Source: DASQDN01 sp963844855 (lineage in GTDB: Bacteria > Acidobacteriota > Terriglobia > Bryobacterales > Bryobacteraceae). From it: DNA of 64,000 nt. The notes under the pieces were generated by a model, which had not been told where the DNA came from, did no database searches, and saw only the letters and a program-made list of their open reading frames with translations. Both the position numbers and the translations under genes were made by a program. Below are positions 26,922 to 35,639 of the stretch, one piece after another (position 1 is the first letter of the stretch; each line of letters opens with the position of its first letter). The stretch lies in assembly GCA_963844855.1 (NCBI GenBank), contig CAWJQP010000080.1:558001-622000 (forward strand), read 5' to 3'.

Positions 26922-28718
26922 ATGCCGTCTGACTTTACTGCTGTAAGCCGTCGCGAATTATTCCTATTAGCCCTCAGCGCGCGTGCCGCAACATTCGCGC
27001 AAACAAGTTCGACAGAGGATCGAATCTCTCTTGCCGCCGGACCGGTCACACTCGAGTTTCAACCCGACATCGCCTTCGTTCGGTACGTACGCATCGGTCA
27101 AGCGGAGATACTCCGAGGTTTGTATGCGGCTGTTCGCAATCAATACTGGGGAACGGTTGCGCCGAACGTTAAGAACATCAACACCACCCGAGGCAAGGAT
27201 GGCTTTCATCTGACGTTCGATGTAGAGTGCATCGAAAAAGACATAGATTTCCTATGGAAAGGTACGATCGACGGCAAGGGCGACGGGACACTCCGTTTCG
27301 CGATGGACGGGATTGCTCGATCGACTTTTCTTCGCAATCGTATCGGCTTCTGCGTTCTTCATCCCTTGAAGGAATGCGTGGGACAACCCTGCACGATTGA
27401 AACGGGCTCCGGCAAGCAGCAGACCCGCTTCCCGGAAGACATATCGCCGCATCAACCCTTCAAGGATCTCCGCTCCATCACGCACGAAGTGATGCCGGGC
27501 CTTCGCGCGGAGGTTAGCTTCGAAGGAGATGTCTTCGAAACGGAGGATCATCGAAACTGGACGGACGCCAATTTCAAGACATATTGCACTCCGCTTGCGA
27601 TTCCTTACCCGGTGAAGATCGAGAAGGGCATGAAGATTCAGCAAGCCATTACATTACGCCTGCTCCGTGCGGAGGGTTCAACCCCGGCTCGACCTGCGGC
27701 GAGATCAAATGTCGTAACAATTAAGCAGGCCGGGGCTGCGCGTAAGCTGCCGCAAATCGGTTTCGGCATGGCGCCCGGTGACCAGCAGCTGTCTGCGTCG
27801 GAAGTGAAGCGTCTTCAGGCTCTACGTCCGGCGCATGTCCGCGTCGATCTTCAACTCTACGGATCTGACTGGAAGCAGCAGCTCAATCGCGCAGCGGAGG
27901 CTTCACGCAGCCTTTCCAGCAAGCTCGAATGCGCGCTGTTCGTAAATGATGATGCCTCCTCCCAACTCGCGGCAGTAGCTCCGGAGCTAGCCAAGACTTC
28001 CCTGGCTCGCGTGTTGGTATTTCACGCGAAGGAAAATTCCACGCAGCCCAAGTGGATCGAATTGGCCCGAAAGCATCTGCCTTCAGGCTCCACCCTCGGA
28101 GCCGGAACGAATATCTACTTCACGGAATTGAACCGGGAACGCCCGCCCGTAGACATGCTCGACGCCGTCTGCTATTCCATCAATCCCCAAGTACATGCGT
28201 TCGACGACGCGAGCATCATGGAGAATCTCGACGGTCAAGCCCACACCGTCCGCTCAGCTCGAAAGATCATTGGCTCCAAATGGCTGGCAGTGACTCCCGT
28301 AACGCTCCGGCCGCGCTTCAATCCGAATGGTGGCTCTGACCCATCGGCGCGAATCGACCCTCGCCAGAAGACGCCGACCGGAGCCGCCTGGACACTCGGC
28401 AGCTACAAGTATCTGGCTGAAACGGGCGCCGATAGCGTGACCTACTACGAACTAACCGGCCCGGCAGGCCTGCTGGATGGCGACACCGTCTTCCCGCTCT
28501 ACAATGTGTTCCGTCAAGTGGCCGAATTCGCAGGCGGCGAGGTCATCCCTCTGCAATCGAGCAATCCCTTGGCCGTCGAATCGATGCTGGTCAAAAAAGA
28601 TGGCAAACAGCGTTTATTCATCGCGAATGTGACCGGCAAACCGCAGGAGTTCCGGGACGAAGTCACCAACCGGAACGGCAAGCTCAAGTCATTCGAAATC
28701 ATTACGCGCGATCTATGA
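26922..28718 (+). CDS. apnL: Probable D-apionate lactonase
   Basis: This 598-residue protein resembles D-apionate lactonase, which opens apionolactone to D-apionate in catabolism of the plant sugar D-apiose. The N-terminal domain has the conserved stretches YWGTVAPNV, GFCVLHPLKECVGQP, RFPEDISPHQPFKDLRSITHE, FEGDVFETEDHRNWTDANFK and YCTPLAIPYPV. A TIM-barrel-like middle and a short beta C-terminal domain follow, as in the family. A twin-arginine-like N-terminus (SRRELFLLALSARAATFAQ) suggests an exported form, unlike the usual cytosolic enzyme. The upstream sugar-sensing regulator and the convergent AraD1/GguC-type gene fit sugar-acid catabolism. The call rests on remembered sequence features, with no alignment. 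Confidence 0.7.
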   Translation: MPSDFTAVSRRELFLLALSARAATFAQTSSTEDRISLAAGPVTLEFQPDIAFVRYVRIGQAEILRGLYAAVRNQYWGTVAPNVKNINTTRGKDGFHLTFDVECIEKDIDFLWKGTIDGKGDGTLRFAMDGIARSTFLRNRIGFCVLHPLKECVGQPCTIETGSGKQQTRFPEDISPHQPFKDLRSITHEVMPGLRAEVSFEGDVFETEDHRNWTDANFKTYCTPLAIPYPVKIEKGMKIQQAITLRLLRAEGSTPARPAARSNVVTIKQAGAARKLPQIGFGMAPGDQQLSASEVKRLQALRPAHVRVDLQLYGSDWKQQLNRAAEASRSLSSKLECALFVNDDASSQLAAVAPELAKTSLARVLVFHAKENSTQPKWIELARKHLPSGSTLGAGTNIYFTELNRERPPVDMLDAVCYSINPQVHAFDDASIMENLDGQAHTVRSARKIIGSKWLAVTPVTLRPRFNPNGGSDPSARIDPRQKTPTGAAWTLGSYKYLAETGADSVTYYELTGPAGLLDGDTVFPLYNVFRQVAEFAGGEVIPLQSSNPLAVESMLVKKDGKQRLFIANVTGKPQEFRDEVTNRNGKLKSFEIITRDL

Positions 28719-28722
28719 CTCC

Positions 28723-29697
28723 TTACAGCGGAACAGCTTGAATCAGTGGCGCGGCGCCGCGCTCCCGACGAACCTCATTGCGAAGCGGCCGGCCGAATCC
28801 TTCAAACGCGATCTCCATTACGTCGCCGTCTTCTAGCGAGATCTCACCAAAACTGAAGGCTCCCGCTCCGAAGAAATGAACGTGAGCGTCGCCGGGCTGT
28901 CGGTGCGCCGAATATTTGAAATGGTGATGTTCCATGTTGCCGAGCGAATGGCACATGTGCTCTTCGCCGGTAAGCAAATCCTTGCGCCAAATCTCCTTCC
29001 CGGAACGCAGCACACGCGCAACGCCGCGGACATTCTCGAAATTGGCGTCGATCACTAGTTCCGGGCCTATCGCGCACTGCCGGAGCTTCGAGGGAGCCAG
29101 ATAGAGGTAGTTCTTTCGCTCCATCACGTGATCGGAAAACTCGTTTCCGATTGCAAGCCCGATCCGTCGCGGTGTTCCCGACCAGTCGATGACGTAGCAT
29201 CCGGCAAGTTCCGCTTCATCTCCGCCGTCATCGGCAAATGCCGGTATTTGCAATTCTTCGTTGTGAGCCCGCAGGACGTAGCCGTTGCCCTTGTAAAACC
29301 ACTCCGGTGGCGTTCCTATCGCTCCGGGAGCCGGGCGTCCCCCTTCCACTCCCCACTCATACATGCGCATTGAATCGGTGATTGTTTGCGCTCCGGTGTG
29401 CATCGAATTACGTGTCTGTGCGCTCTTGCGATGGGTAAGCCCCGTGCCACTCACCAGCAGCCGCGCTCGTTCGCCGGGATGATCAAATGCCGGGAGAAAC
29501 ATTAGCTCGTCCGTGTATTCAACCGAATCGTCAGAGAGGCTGCGTGTAATTACCTCGCTGAGAGCAGTGTTATTGTCGATGGCCGAAAATGCCAGGTCAT
29601 AAACCGACCCGAACCCCTCAATCAACCTCAGGCGGTCTCCGTCGACCACACCGACTCGCCTCTGCAATTCATCCTCAAGAAACTGAACCAATCTCAT
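28723..29697 (-). CDS. AraD1 / GguC family protein (fumarylacetoacetate hydrolase-like)
   Basis: This 324-residue protein matches the AraD1/GguC family within the FAH superfamily, associated with sugar-acid degradation such as 2-keto-3-deoxy-sugar-acid dehydration. Conserved features include MRLVQF at the start, SGTGLTHRKSA, PPEWFYKGNGYVLRAH, DDGGDEAELAGCYVID, GLAIGNEFSDHVMERKNYLYLAPSK and HVHFFGAGAFSFGE. The ATG at 29697 fits the family start; a longer frame reaches 29727. It is convergent with the apionate-lactonase gene (4 nt between stops) and divergent from the DsbA-like gene. The precise reaction is not fixed by sequence. Confidence 0.85.
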   Translation of the reverse strand: MRLVQFLEDELQRRVGVVDGDRLRLIEGFGSVYDLAFSAIDNNTALSEVITRSLSDDSVEYTDELMFLPAFDHPGERARLLVSGTGLTHRKSAQTRNSMHTGAQTITDSMRMYEWGVEGGRPAPGAIGTPPEWFYKGNGYVLRAHNEELQIPAFADDGGDEAELAGCYVIDWSGTPRRIGLAIGNEFSDHVMERKNYLYLAPSKLRQCAIGPELVIDANFENVRGVARVLRSGKEIWRKDLLTGEEHMCHSLGNMEHHHFKYSAHRQPGDAHVHFFGAGAFSFGEISLEDGDVMEIAFEGFGRPLRNEVRRERGAAPLIQAVPL

Positions 29698-29754
29698 TGT
29701 GTGTGAGCCTTTTCCGATGCCGCGCAAGCGAAGCAGAGCGCGTAGAAATCACGT

Positions 29755-29760
29755 TACACT
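29755..29760 (+). promoter_or_regulatory. -10-like TACACT before the DsbA-like gene
   Basis: TACACT ends 8 nt before the ATG at 29769, with only AAATCTAT between, so no Shine-Dalgarno is possible. Predicted leaderless start. Confidence 0.45.
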
Positions 29761-29768
29761 AAATCTAT

Positions 29769-30698
29769 ATGTGTCATTTTACGCTGCTATCGGCAGCACT
29801 ATTGTGGTTTGCAAGCTCTCTTGTCGCGCAGGCGCCAGCATCGACGGCGCCCTCCGCGCTTGATAAGACCACGATGGAGCAGTACGTACGGCACCTCTTT
29901 GTCTGGGGACCGCAGATCAATGTGAGCGTCGCAGATCCGAAGCCCGCCCCCGATCTACCAGGCTTCAAGGAAGTGGTGGTAACGGCCAGCGCCGGACAAG
30001 CCTCCCAGCAGGATATCTTCTACGTCTCGAACGATGGCCGCCGTATCATCCGCGGTTCCGTATACGACGTGTCGAAGAATCCGTTCGACGCCGACAAAGC
30101 CAAAATCACGACAGATCTTCAACCGAGCTTCGGAACGCCGGAAGCGCCAGTCGTACTCGTGATGTATAGCGATTTCCAGTGCAGCTTCTGCAAGGACGAA
30201 GCCAAGGTCATTCGTGAGAACGTAGCTTCCACCTATCCGACACAAGTTCGCGTTTACTTTAAGGATTACCCGCTCGAGCCGATCCACCCCTGGGCAAAAC
30301 CGGCAGCAATCGCCGGCCGCTGCGCCTTCCGCCAGAAACCCGCGGCGTTCTGGGATTATCACGACTGGATCTTCCAACACCAGAGCGAGATCACCGTCGA
30401 GAATTTGAAAGAGAAGGTCACCGAATGGGCCAAATCCAAGTCACTCGAACCGATCCAGTTTGCAGCCTGCATCGACAACAAGTCGACTGAGGCGGAAGTA
30501 TCGAAATCACAGGCCGAAGGCCGGGTGCTTGGGGTCAACTCGACACCGACGATGTTCATCAACGGACGCCGTCTCGTGGGTCAGGTGCAGTGGCCTCAGT
30601 TGAAGCAAATCCTCGATCATGAGATCGAGTACCAGAAGACGCATGGCGGCGGCGAAAAGTGCTGCGAAGTAACCCTTCCCTCCCCTCTCAGCAAGTGA
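29769..30698 (+). CDS. DsbA-like secreted thioredoxin-fold protein
   Basis: This 309-residue protein has a signal peptide (LLSAALLWFASSLVAQA), a region of about 95 residues of unknown fold, then a DsbA/DsbG-type thioredoxin domain. The redox motif CSFC lies in MYSDFQCSFCKDEAKV near residue 137, and the cis-Pro in NSTPTMFINGRRLVG. It probably acts as a periplasmic thiol-disulfide oxidoreductase. The M28 peptidase gene overlaps its stop (TGATG), so they are translationally coupled; the peptidase may be a folding client, which is inference. Confidence 0.88.
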   Translation: MCHFTLLSAALLWFASSLVAQAPASTAPSALDKTTMEQYVRHLFVWGPQINVSVADPKPAPDLPGFKEVVVTASAGQASQQDIFYVSNDGRRIIRGSVYDVSKNPFDADKAKITTDLQPSFGTPEAPVVLVMYSDFQCSFCKDEAKVIRENVASTYPTQVRVYFKDYPLEPIHPWAKPAAIAGRCAFRQKPAAFWDYHDWIFQHQSEITVENLKEKVTEWAKSKSLEPIQFAACIDNKSTEAEVSKSQAEGRVLGVNSTPTMFINGRRLVGQVQWPQLKQILDHEIEYQKTHGGGEKCCEVTLPSPLSK

Positions 30699-32257
30699 TG
30701 ATTCCCCCGACCGCCGTACTGAGGGCGAGAACACTAGCGGTCTGCGTCTGCTTCACCCTTCAGTCTTTCGCTGCGTCAGGGGAGATCGAAGCACGACGCT
30801 ACATAGCCGACATCAAGTACTTAACCTCTCCTAATCTCAAGGGTCGCGCTTCAGGGTCACCGGAACTCGATAAAGCAGCGCGGTACATAGCCAAGGAATT
30901 TCGTAAGGCGGGTTTAAAGCCTGGGAATGGCGACAGCTATCTGCAGCCATTCGCTGTCTGCGTGGAATCGACGCTTGGCCCGGCGAATCGGGCGTCTTAT
31001 TCGCTGGATGGAACACGTACAGAGCTAAAGCTCGGCGATCATTTCATGCCGTTTGGATTTTCGGCATCGGCAGTAACGCAAGGCTCCGTCGCCTTCGCCG
31101 GCTACGGCATCACCGCGCCTGAGTATGGCTACGATGATTACGCTGGTATCGATGTTCGCGGGAAGGTCGTTCTGTTGCTTCGTCATGAACCTCAGGAGTT
31201 CGATTCAGCCAGTCCGTTCGAGGGCCGTGTATACACCGAACACTCCCAGCTCTTCAGCAAGGCTTTGAATGCTCGCGCTCATGGCGCAACTGCCATTCTC
31301 TATGTGAATGACACCGCAAATCATGGCTCGGATGCTCTGGAAAAGTTCGTTAGCTTGCCGGGTCCCGCTGATCCGGGAGTTCCGTTTCTGCAGATTGCAA
31401 GCGAGCATGTCGACAAATGGCTTGCCCGCGCCGGATATAACTTCCGGACTGTGCAGGAACAGATTGATCAGACTTTGAAGCCGCGCTCGTTCCTTCTTCC
31501 TTCGGAGTTGCAAGTCGATATTCAAACAGACGTGAAGCACACATCGCGCGATGTGTACAACGTGGTGGCATACTTGCCTGGCACGATACCGGGACATATC
31601 GTTATCGGCGCTCATTACGATCATCTAGGCGCCGGAGAGCAGTATTCCCTCGCTCCCGAGAAGGTTGGCTCTATTCACCCCGGGGCCGACGACAACGCGT
31701 CCGGCGTTGCGGGCGTGCTGGCGATTGCGCGGTATTTTAGTTCTCATCCGAGGCCGGCTCGGGGCATCCTGTTTATCGCATTTGCAGGAGAAGAGTTGGG
31801 ACTGCTCGGCTCCTCCCATTACGTGAATCATCCGCTCCTTCCAATTGATCAAGCCTCACTGATGATCAACATGGACATGATCGGACGCATCAAAGACAAG
31901 AAGGTGATGGTCGGCGGAGCGCCTGAAGGTAGCGGCATTCGCAATGTACTCGACTCGCTGGGACCCAAATACGATCTGGACCTCGATCTGAGCGATGCCA
32001 CCGTCTATGGTTCAAGCGACCACACATCATTCAAGGCGCGCCGTGTACCCACGTTATTCTTCTTCACCGGTCTGCATGCGGATTATCACCGGCCATCCGA
32101 CACCTGGGAAAAGATCGAGACACAAAGCACAATACGGCTTCTCAAGCTGATTGCAGATCTAACCGCTGTTGTTGCTACGCCTTCCGGTAAGCCCCAGTTT
32201 GCCGGACAGCGTGACGGCGGTAGCTCAAAGCATCTTCAAACGTTTCAGTATCAATAG
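30698..32257 (+). CDS. Secreted M28 metallopeptidase with PA insert
   Basis: This is an intact 519-residue M28 peptidase. The start at 30698 overlaps the DsbA-like stop (TGATG) and gives signal VCVCFTLQSFAASG. The PA-like insert (GSVAFAGYGITAPEYGYDDYAGIDVRGK) precedes the catalytic domain, which has GAHYDHLGA near 304, ADDNASG, AGEEL, MDMIGR, GSSDHTSF and YHRPSDTWEK. It is paralogous to the gene at 12.6-14.3 kb but lacks the PDZ tail and has an undisturbed frame. The 3' end overlaps the convergent corA gene by 33 nt. Confidence 0.92.
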   Translation: MIPPTAVLRARTLAVCVCFTLQSFAASGEIEARRYIADIKYLTSPNLKGRASGSPELDKAARYIAKEFRKAGLKPGNGDSYLQPFAVCVESTLGPANRASYSLDGTRTELKLGDHFMPFGFSASAVTQGSVAFAGYGITAPEYGYDDYAGIDVRGKVVLLLRHEPQEFDSASPFEGRVYTEHSQLFSKALNARAHGATAILYVNDTANHGSDALEKFVSLPGPADPGVPFLQIASEHVDKWLARAGYNFRTVQEQIDQTLKPRSFLLPSELQVDIQTDVKHTSRDVYNVVAYLPGTIPGHIVIGAHYDHLGAGEQYSLAPEKVGSIHPGADDNASGVAGVLAIARYFSSHPRPARGILFIAFAGEELGLLGSSHYVNHPLLPIDQASLMINMDMIGRIKDKKVMVGGAPEGSGIRNVLDSLGPKYDLDLDLSDATVYGSSDHTSFKARRVPTLFFFTGLHADYHRPSDTWEKIETQSTIRLLKLIADLTAVVATPSGKPQFAGQRDGGSSKHLQTFQYQ

Positions 32258-33091
32258 CATCGTCACTGAAGCGAGCCCGATGATTCCCAGGACGATACTC
32301 CAGGAGTGCTGGGCTTCCGCAAACGGCAACGATTTAAGGTTCATCCCATACATACCTGTGATGACCAGAGCAGGAGTTGCGATTGTTCCAAGGATCGTCA
32401 TGCCTTTCATCACCTGGTTGGTGCGATTGGCGACGCTAGACAAATACAACTCAGTCGCGCCGTTCAAAAGATCCCTGTTGATTTCGATGAGATCGAGATT
32501 TCGCATTAAGTGATCGTAGACATCGCGGAGGAATGGCACTAGATCGGGCTTGATCAAGCCCGCGTCGTTGCGGAGTAATTGCCCAACCACATCGCGAGTA
32601 TTCGCGAGGATACGCCGGAGTTGCATCAACACGCGTTTCAGATCGAAGATCGCGCTCAGTACGTCCGGATGCGGGTTCTCGAGAGCAACATCTTCCAATT
32701 CGTTGATCTGGTCGCTGACGTTATCGATGATCGGATGATAGGAGTCGACAATCGAGTCCATCACGCGGTAAAACACTTCGTCCGGACGAAGTGAAGCGCT
32801 CATTCCTTCGAGCTTGTCCAGCGCGAACGTCACAGCAGCGCAGGATTCTTCCTGGACCGTGATTAGCCAATCTGGACCCAAAAAGAAATCAAGGTCGGCG
32901 ATGTTCAGTGTCCGGTCATCTTTCAGTTCTACAGGTTTGAGAACAACGAAAAGATATCCGTTCAACGGTTCCGCCTTCGCCGATTGGTTCCGGTTGCGGA
33001 CGTCCTCAAGATGGAGCGGATGCAGGTTATACTTCGCTGCGAGTTCCGGAAGCCGTGGGTCGTCTGGGTCGCGAAGATCTTGCCAGTTCAT
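32225..33091 (-). CDS. corA: CorA family magnesium/cobalt transporter
   Basis: This is a 288-residue inner-membrane divalent cation channel. The N-terminal cytoplasmic domain (LHPLHLEDVRNRNQSAK, LDFFLGPDWLITVQE) and long stalk helix lead to two C-terminal transmembrane helices. The first ends with the signature YGMN in TPALVITGMYGMNLKSLPFA. It is shorter than E. coli CorA but normal for the bacterial CorA-II group. It starts 6 nt after the queA stop, so the two may be co-transcribed. Confidence 0.95.
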   Translation of the reverse strand: MNWQDLRDPDDPRLPELAAKYNLHPLHLEDVRNRNQSAKAEPLNGYLFVVLKPVELKDDRTLNIADLDFFLGPDWLITVQEESCAAVTFALDKLEGMSASLRPDEVFYRVMDSIVDSYHPIIDNVSDQINELEDVALENPHPDVLSAIFDLKRVLMQLRRILANTRDVVGQLLRNDAGLIKPDLVPFLRDVYDHLMRNLDLIEINRDLLNGATELYLSSVANRTNQVMKGMTILGTIATPALVITGMYGMNLKSLPFAEAQHSWSIVLGIIGLASVTMLLILKRLKML

Positions 33092-33097
33092 GGGTGT

Positions 33098-34108
33098 TTA
33101 GAGGATCAACATACAGTCGCCGTAAGAAAAAAACCGATAGCGCTGCTCAATCGCATACTGGTATGCCGCCAGGGTCAACTCACGGCCGGCGAACGCGCTC
33201 ACCAGCATCAATAGACTCGACTGCGGCAAATGGAAGTTTGTCAGCATGGCGTCAATGGCCCGAAACCGATAGCCAGGACTAATGAATAAGTTCGTCTCGC
33301 CCGACATTTTCCCGTTTGCATAAGCTGTCTCAACTGTGCGAACGCTTGTCGTTCCCACCGCGATTCGTCGCGTTGCCGCGCGAATCGTATTTAGATTATC
33401 TTCTGTCACCCCATATCGCTCAAAATGCAACTTCACATCATCGACTTCGGTGGCGTGGATCGGCGCAAATGTACCTAATCCAACGTGAAGCGTCACTCTA
33501 GCGATGTTAGCGCCGGCCGAGCGGCAATGGTCAAGTATTTCGGGCGTGAAATGCAGGCCGGCTGTAGGCGCGGCCACCGAACCGGTCTGGTCCGCGTACA
33601 CCGTCTGATATCGCTCCCGATCCTCATCGCGATCCTCGCGACGTATGTATGGCGGTAACGGCACGTGACCGACTCGCTCGATCTCGATCAACAGATCCTC
33701 ATCGCACTCGAACTGAATCGTTCGTTCTCCGTGCTCACTCCGATCGAGCACTACGCCAGCCAGCGATTCCGAGAACCTCAACTTCTCACCAACCGCGACT
33801 TTCCGGCCAGGCCGGACTAAAGCCTGCCATGTGCGGTGATCGTCCGTCACCGGCTTGACAAGAAACACTTCGATTCGCGCAGGACCCGATGGCCGCGTCG
33901 CGAATAATCTGGAAGGCAGGACACGCGAGTCATTGAGGATCAGGCAGTCGCCGGGCTCTATGAAGCGCGGCAACTCGGAGAACATGCGGTCTTCCCATTG
34001 CCCGGAGTTGCGATGGACTACAAGCATGCGCGAGTTCGCTCTGTTTTCGAGCGGCTGCTGCGCAATAAGTTCAGGCGGCAACTCGTAGCTGAACTCGTCT
34101 ACACGCAC
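33098..34108 (-). CDS. queA: S-adenosylmethionine:tRNA ribosyltransferase-isomerase
   Basis: This enzyme makes epoxyqueuosine in the wobble position of GUN-anticodon tRNAs by transferring the ribosyl group of SAM. Family signatures: VDEFSYELPPELIAQQPLENR, GDCLILNDSRVLPSRLFA, RYQTVYADQTGSVAAPTAGLHF, LHVGLGTFAPI, FISPGYRFRAIDAMLTNFHLPQSSLLMLVSAFAG. The GTG at 34108 gives the normal length (336 aa); longer frames run back through tsaD. It is divergent from tsaD, with 16 nt between starts. Confidence 0.97.
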   Translation of the reverse strand: MRVDEFSYELPPELIAQQPLENRANSRMLVVHRNSGQWEDRMFSELPRFIEPGDCLILNDSRVLPSRLFATRPSGPARIEVFLVKPVTDDHRTWQALVRPGRKVAVGEKLRFSESLAGVVLDRSEHGERTIQFECDEDLLIEIERVGHVPLPPYIRREDRDEDRERYQTVYADQTGSVAAPTAGLHFTPEILDHCRSAGANIARVTLHVGLGTFAPIHATEVDDVKLHFERYGVTEDNLNTIRAATRRIAVGTTSVRTVETAYANGKMSGETNLFISPGYRFRAIDAMLTNFHLPQSSLLMLVSAFAGRELTLAAYQYAIEQRYRFFSYGDCMLIL

Positions 34109-34114
34109 GCTCGT

Positions 34115-34120
34115 TAGAAT
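34115..34120 (+). promoter_or_regulatory. -10-like TAGAAT before tsaD
   Basis: TAGAAT ends 4 nt before the GTG at 34125 (7 nt before a second GTG at 34128), leaving no room for a Shine-Dalgarno. A leaderless tsaD mRNA is likely, and the second GTG may be the actual start. Confidence 0.5.
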
Positions 34121-34124
34121 AACA

Positions 34125-35210
34125 GTGGTGGCTCGCATTCTCGCTTTAGAATCCTCGTGCGACGAAACCGCGGCGGCCATCGTCGAGGATGGCGAACGCG
34201 TTCTCTCGTCGGTCGTGGCGTCGCAGCTTGCAACACATGGAAAATACGGCGGTGTTGTGCCTGAGCTTGCCTCCCGGGAGCACCTGCGATCAATCGTTCC
34301 GGTCGTTCGGGAGGCGCTGGGAAGCACTGGGCTAGCGCTCTCGTCCATGGATGCCATCGCGGTCACCGAAGGACCCGGACTCGTCGGATCGTTGCTGGTT
34401 GGAATCACATATGCCAAAGCATTGTCGTTCGCTTCGGGCAAGCCGCTGATCGCCGTGAATCACGTCGAAGGGCACATTCATGCCGTGATCATGGAAGCCC
34501 GGCAGAGCGGACATCCCGTGGAGTTCCCGGTCCTTGCTCTGGTCGCAAGCGGAGGCCACACACATCTCTTTGAAATCCAGGAAGGCTACCGGTATCGCTT
34601 GCTCGGCAAGACGAGGGATGATGCTGCAGGCGAGGCTTTTGACAAGGTGGGCAAGTTACTCGGATTTGGCTATCCGGGAGGACCGATCCTCGATAAACTC
34701 GCGCCGTTTGGCGATCCGAAGGGTGTTCGTTTCACCATCGCGAAGATTAAAGGGAATGCCACTGATTTCAGCTTCAGCGGTTTGAAGACTGCTGTGCTGC
34801 GATGGTTCGAACAACAGGATATGTCCTCTGAGGTCGCTGCGCGTCGCGACCTGCTTCGTTCAAGCCCGCGACCGCAAGTTGACGAATGGTTGCAGGTGAC
34901 ACCCAAGCGAACACTCGATCTTATTGCTTCGTTTCAGGCCACAGTCATCGAAGAACTACTCCGCCGCGTACGATCAAGCTCCGAGGACACGAATGCCCGA
35001 ACGGTCATCGTCTCCGGAGGCGTCGCCTGTAACGTCGGTCTCCGAGAAGCAGCCGGTCGCGAGCGTCTCGACGCGAGAATTCTGTTCCCGACTCCCGGCC
35101 TGTCTACGGATAACGCGGCGATGATAGCCGCGGCCGCTTTTCGAAAGCTGGAGCAAAAGCAGTTCGTTGGCTGGGACCTGGCGGCAAAAGCCAATCTCCC
35201 GGTGACGTAG
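34125..35210 (+). CDS. tsaD: tRNA N6-threonylcarbamoyladenosine synthase catalytic subunit
   Basis: This 361-residue ASKHA-fold enzyme transfers threonylcarbamoyl to A37 of ANN-decoding tRNAs, working with TsaB and TsaE. Diagnostic motifs: LALESSCDETAAAIVEDG, HGGVVPELASREH-like KYGGVVPELASREHLRSI, the metal-binding HVEGHIHAV near residue 112, SGGHTHL, DDAAGEAFDKVGKLLGFGYPGGP, SFSGLKTAV, SGGVACNVGLREA, FPTPGLSTDNAAMIA. Cytosolic. It is convergent with rlmH, with 9 nt between the genes. Confidence 0.97.
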   Translation: MVARILALESSCDETAAAIVEDGERVLSSVVASQLATHGKYGGVVPELASREHLRSIVPVVREALGSTGLALSSMDAIAVTEGPGLVGSLLVGITYAKALSFASGKPLIAVNHVEGHIHAVIMEARQSGHPVEFPVLALVASGGHTHLFEIQEGYRYRLLGKTRDDAAGEAFDKVGKLLGFGYPGGPILDKLAPFGDPKGVRFTIAKIKGNATDFSFSGLKTAVLRWFEQQDMSSEVAARRDLLRSSPRPQVDEWLQVTPKRTLDLIASFQATVIEELLRRVRSSSEDTNARTVIVSGGVACNVGLREAAGRERLDARILFPTPGLSTDNAAMIAAAAFRKLEQKQFVGWDLAAKANLPVT

Positions 35211-35219
35211 CGCGTACAG

Positions 35220-35639
35220 CTACCTCGGGTAAGGATGCCCACGCAGCGTCGTAAACGCCCGGTAGATCTGCTCTGCGAGCATTGCTCGCGCTAGCTCATG
35301 AGGAAACGTCATCGGGGAAAGCGAAAGCAGGAGATCCGCGCGGGCTGCCCAGCCTGTCGGCAGTCCGTCCGCTCCACCGATGACAAAAACCTGATCCCGG
35401 CCCTCCATCTCACCCTTGGCGAACATATCGGTAAATTGGTTGGAGTTCAAAAGCTTGCCCGATGGGTCGAGTAGAACTTTGTTGGCCGACGAGTGCTTGG
35501 TCCATAAATCAGCGCGTTCGGGATGGATCTCACGCATCTCGCACGACGCGTAACGCGAGCTGCGTTTCAGGAACTCCGCGGCGATTCCGTTCGAATGAAC
35601 ATCCCTCGTCTTGCCGATGTAGTACAGCCAGACTTTCAT
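35220..35639 (-). CDS. rlmH: 23S rRNA (pseudouridine-1915-N3)-methyltransferase
   Basis: This SPOUT-family methyltransferase of 139 aa modifies pseudouridine 1915 in helix 69 of 23S rRNA. The start MKVWLYYIGKTRD, the SAM-binding knot FVIGGADGLP and the C-terminal SLSPMTFPHELARAMLAEQIYRAFTTLRGHPYP are typical. The ATG overlaps the stop of the upstream phosphatase gene by 4 nt (ATGA), so the two are translationally coupled. Confidence 0.96.
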   Translation of the reverse strand: MKVWLYYIGKTRDVHSNGIAAEFLKRSSRYASCEMREIHPERADLWTKHSSANKVLLDPSGKLLNSNQFTDMFAKGEMEGRDQVFVIGGADGLPTGWAARADLLLSLSPMTFPHELARAMLAEQIYRAFTTLRGHPYPR

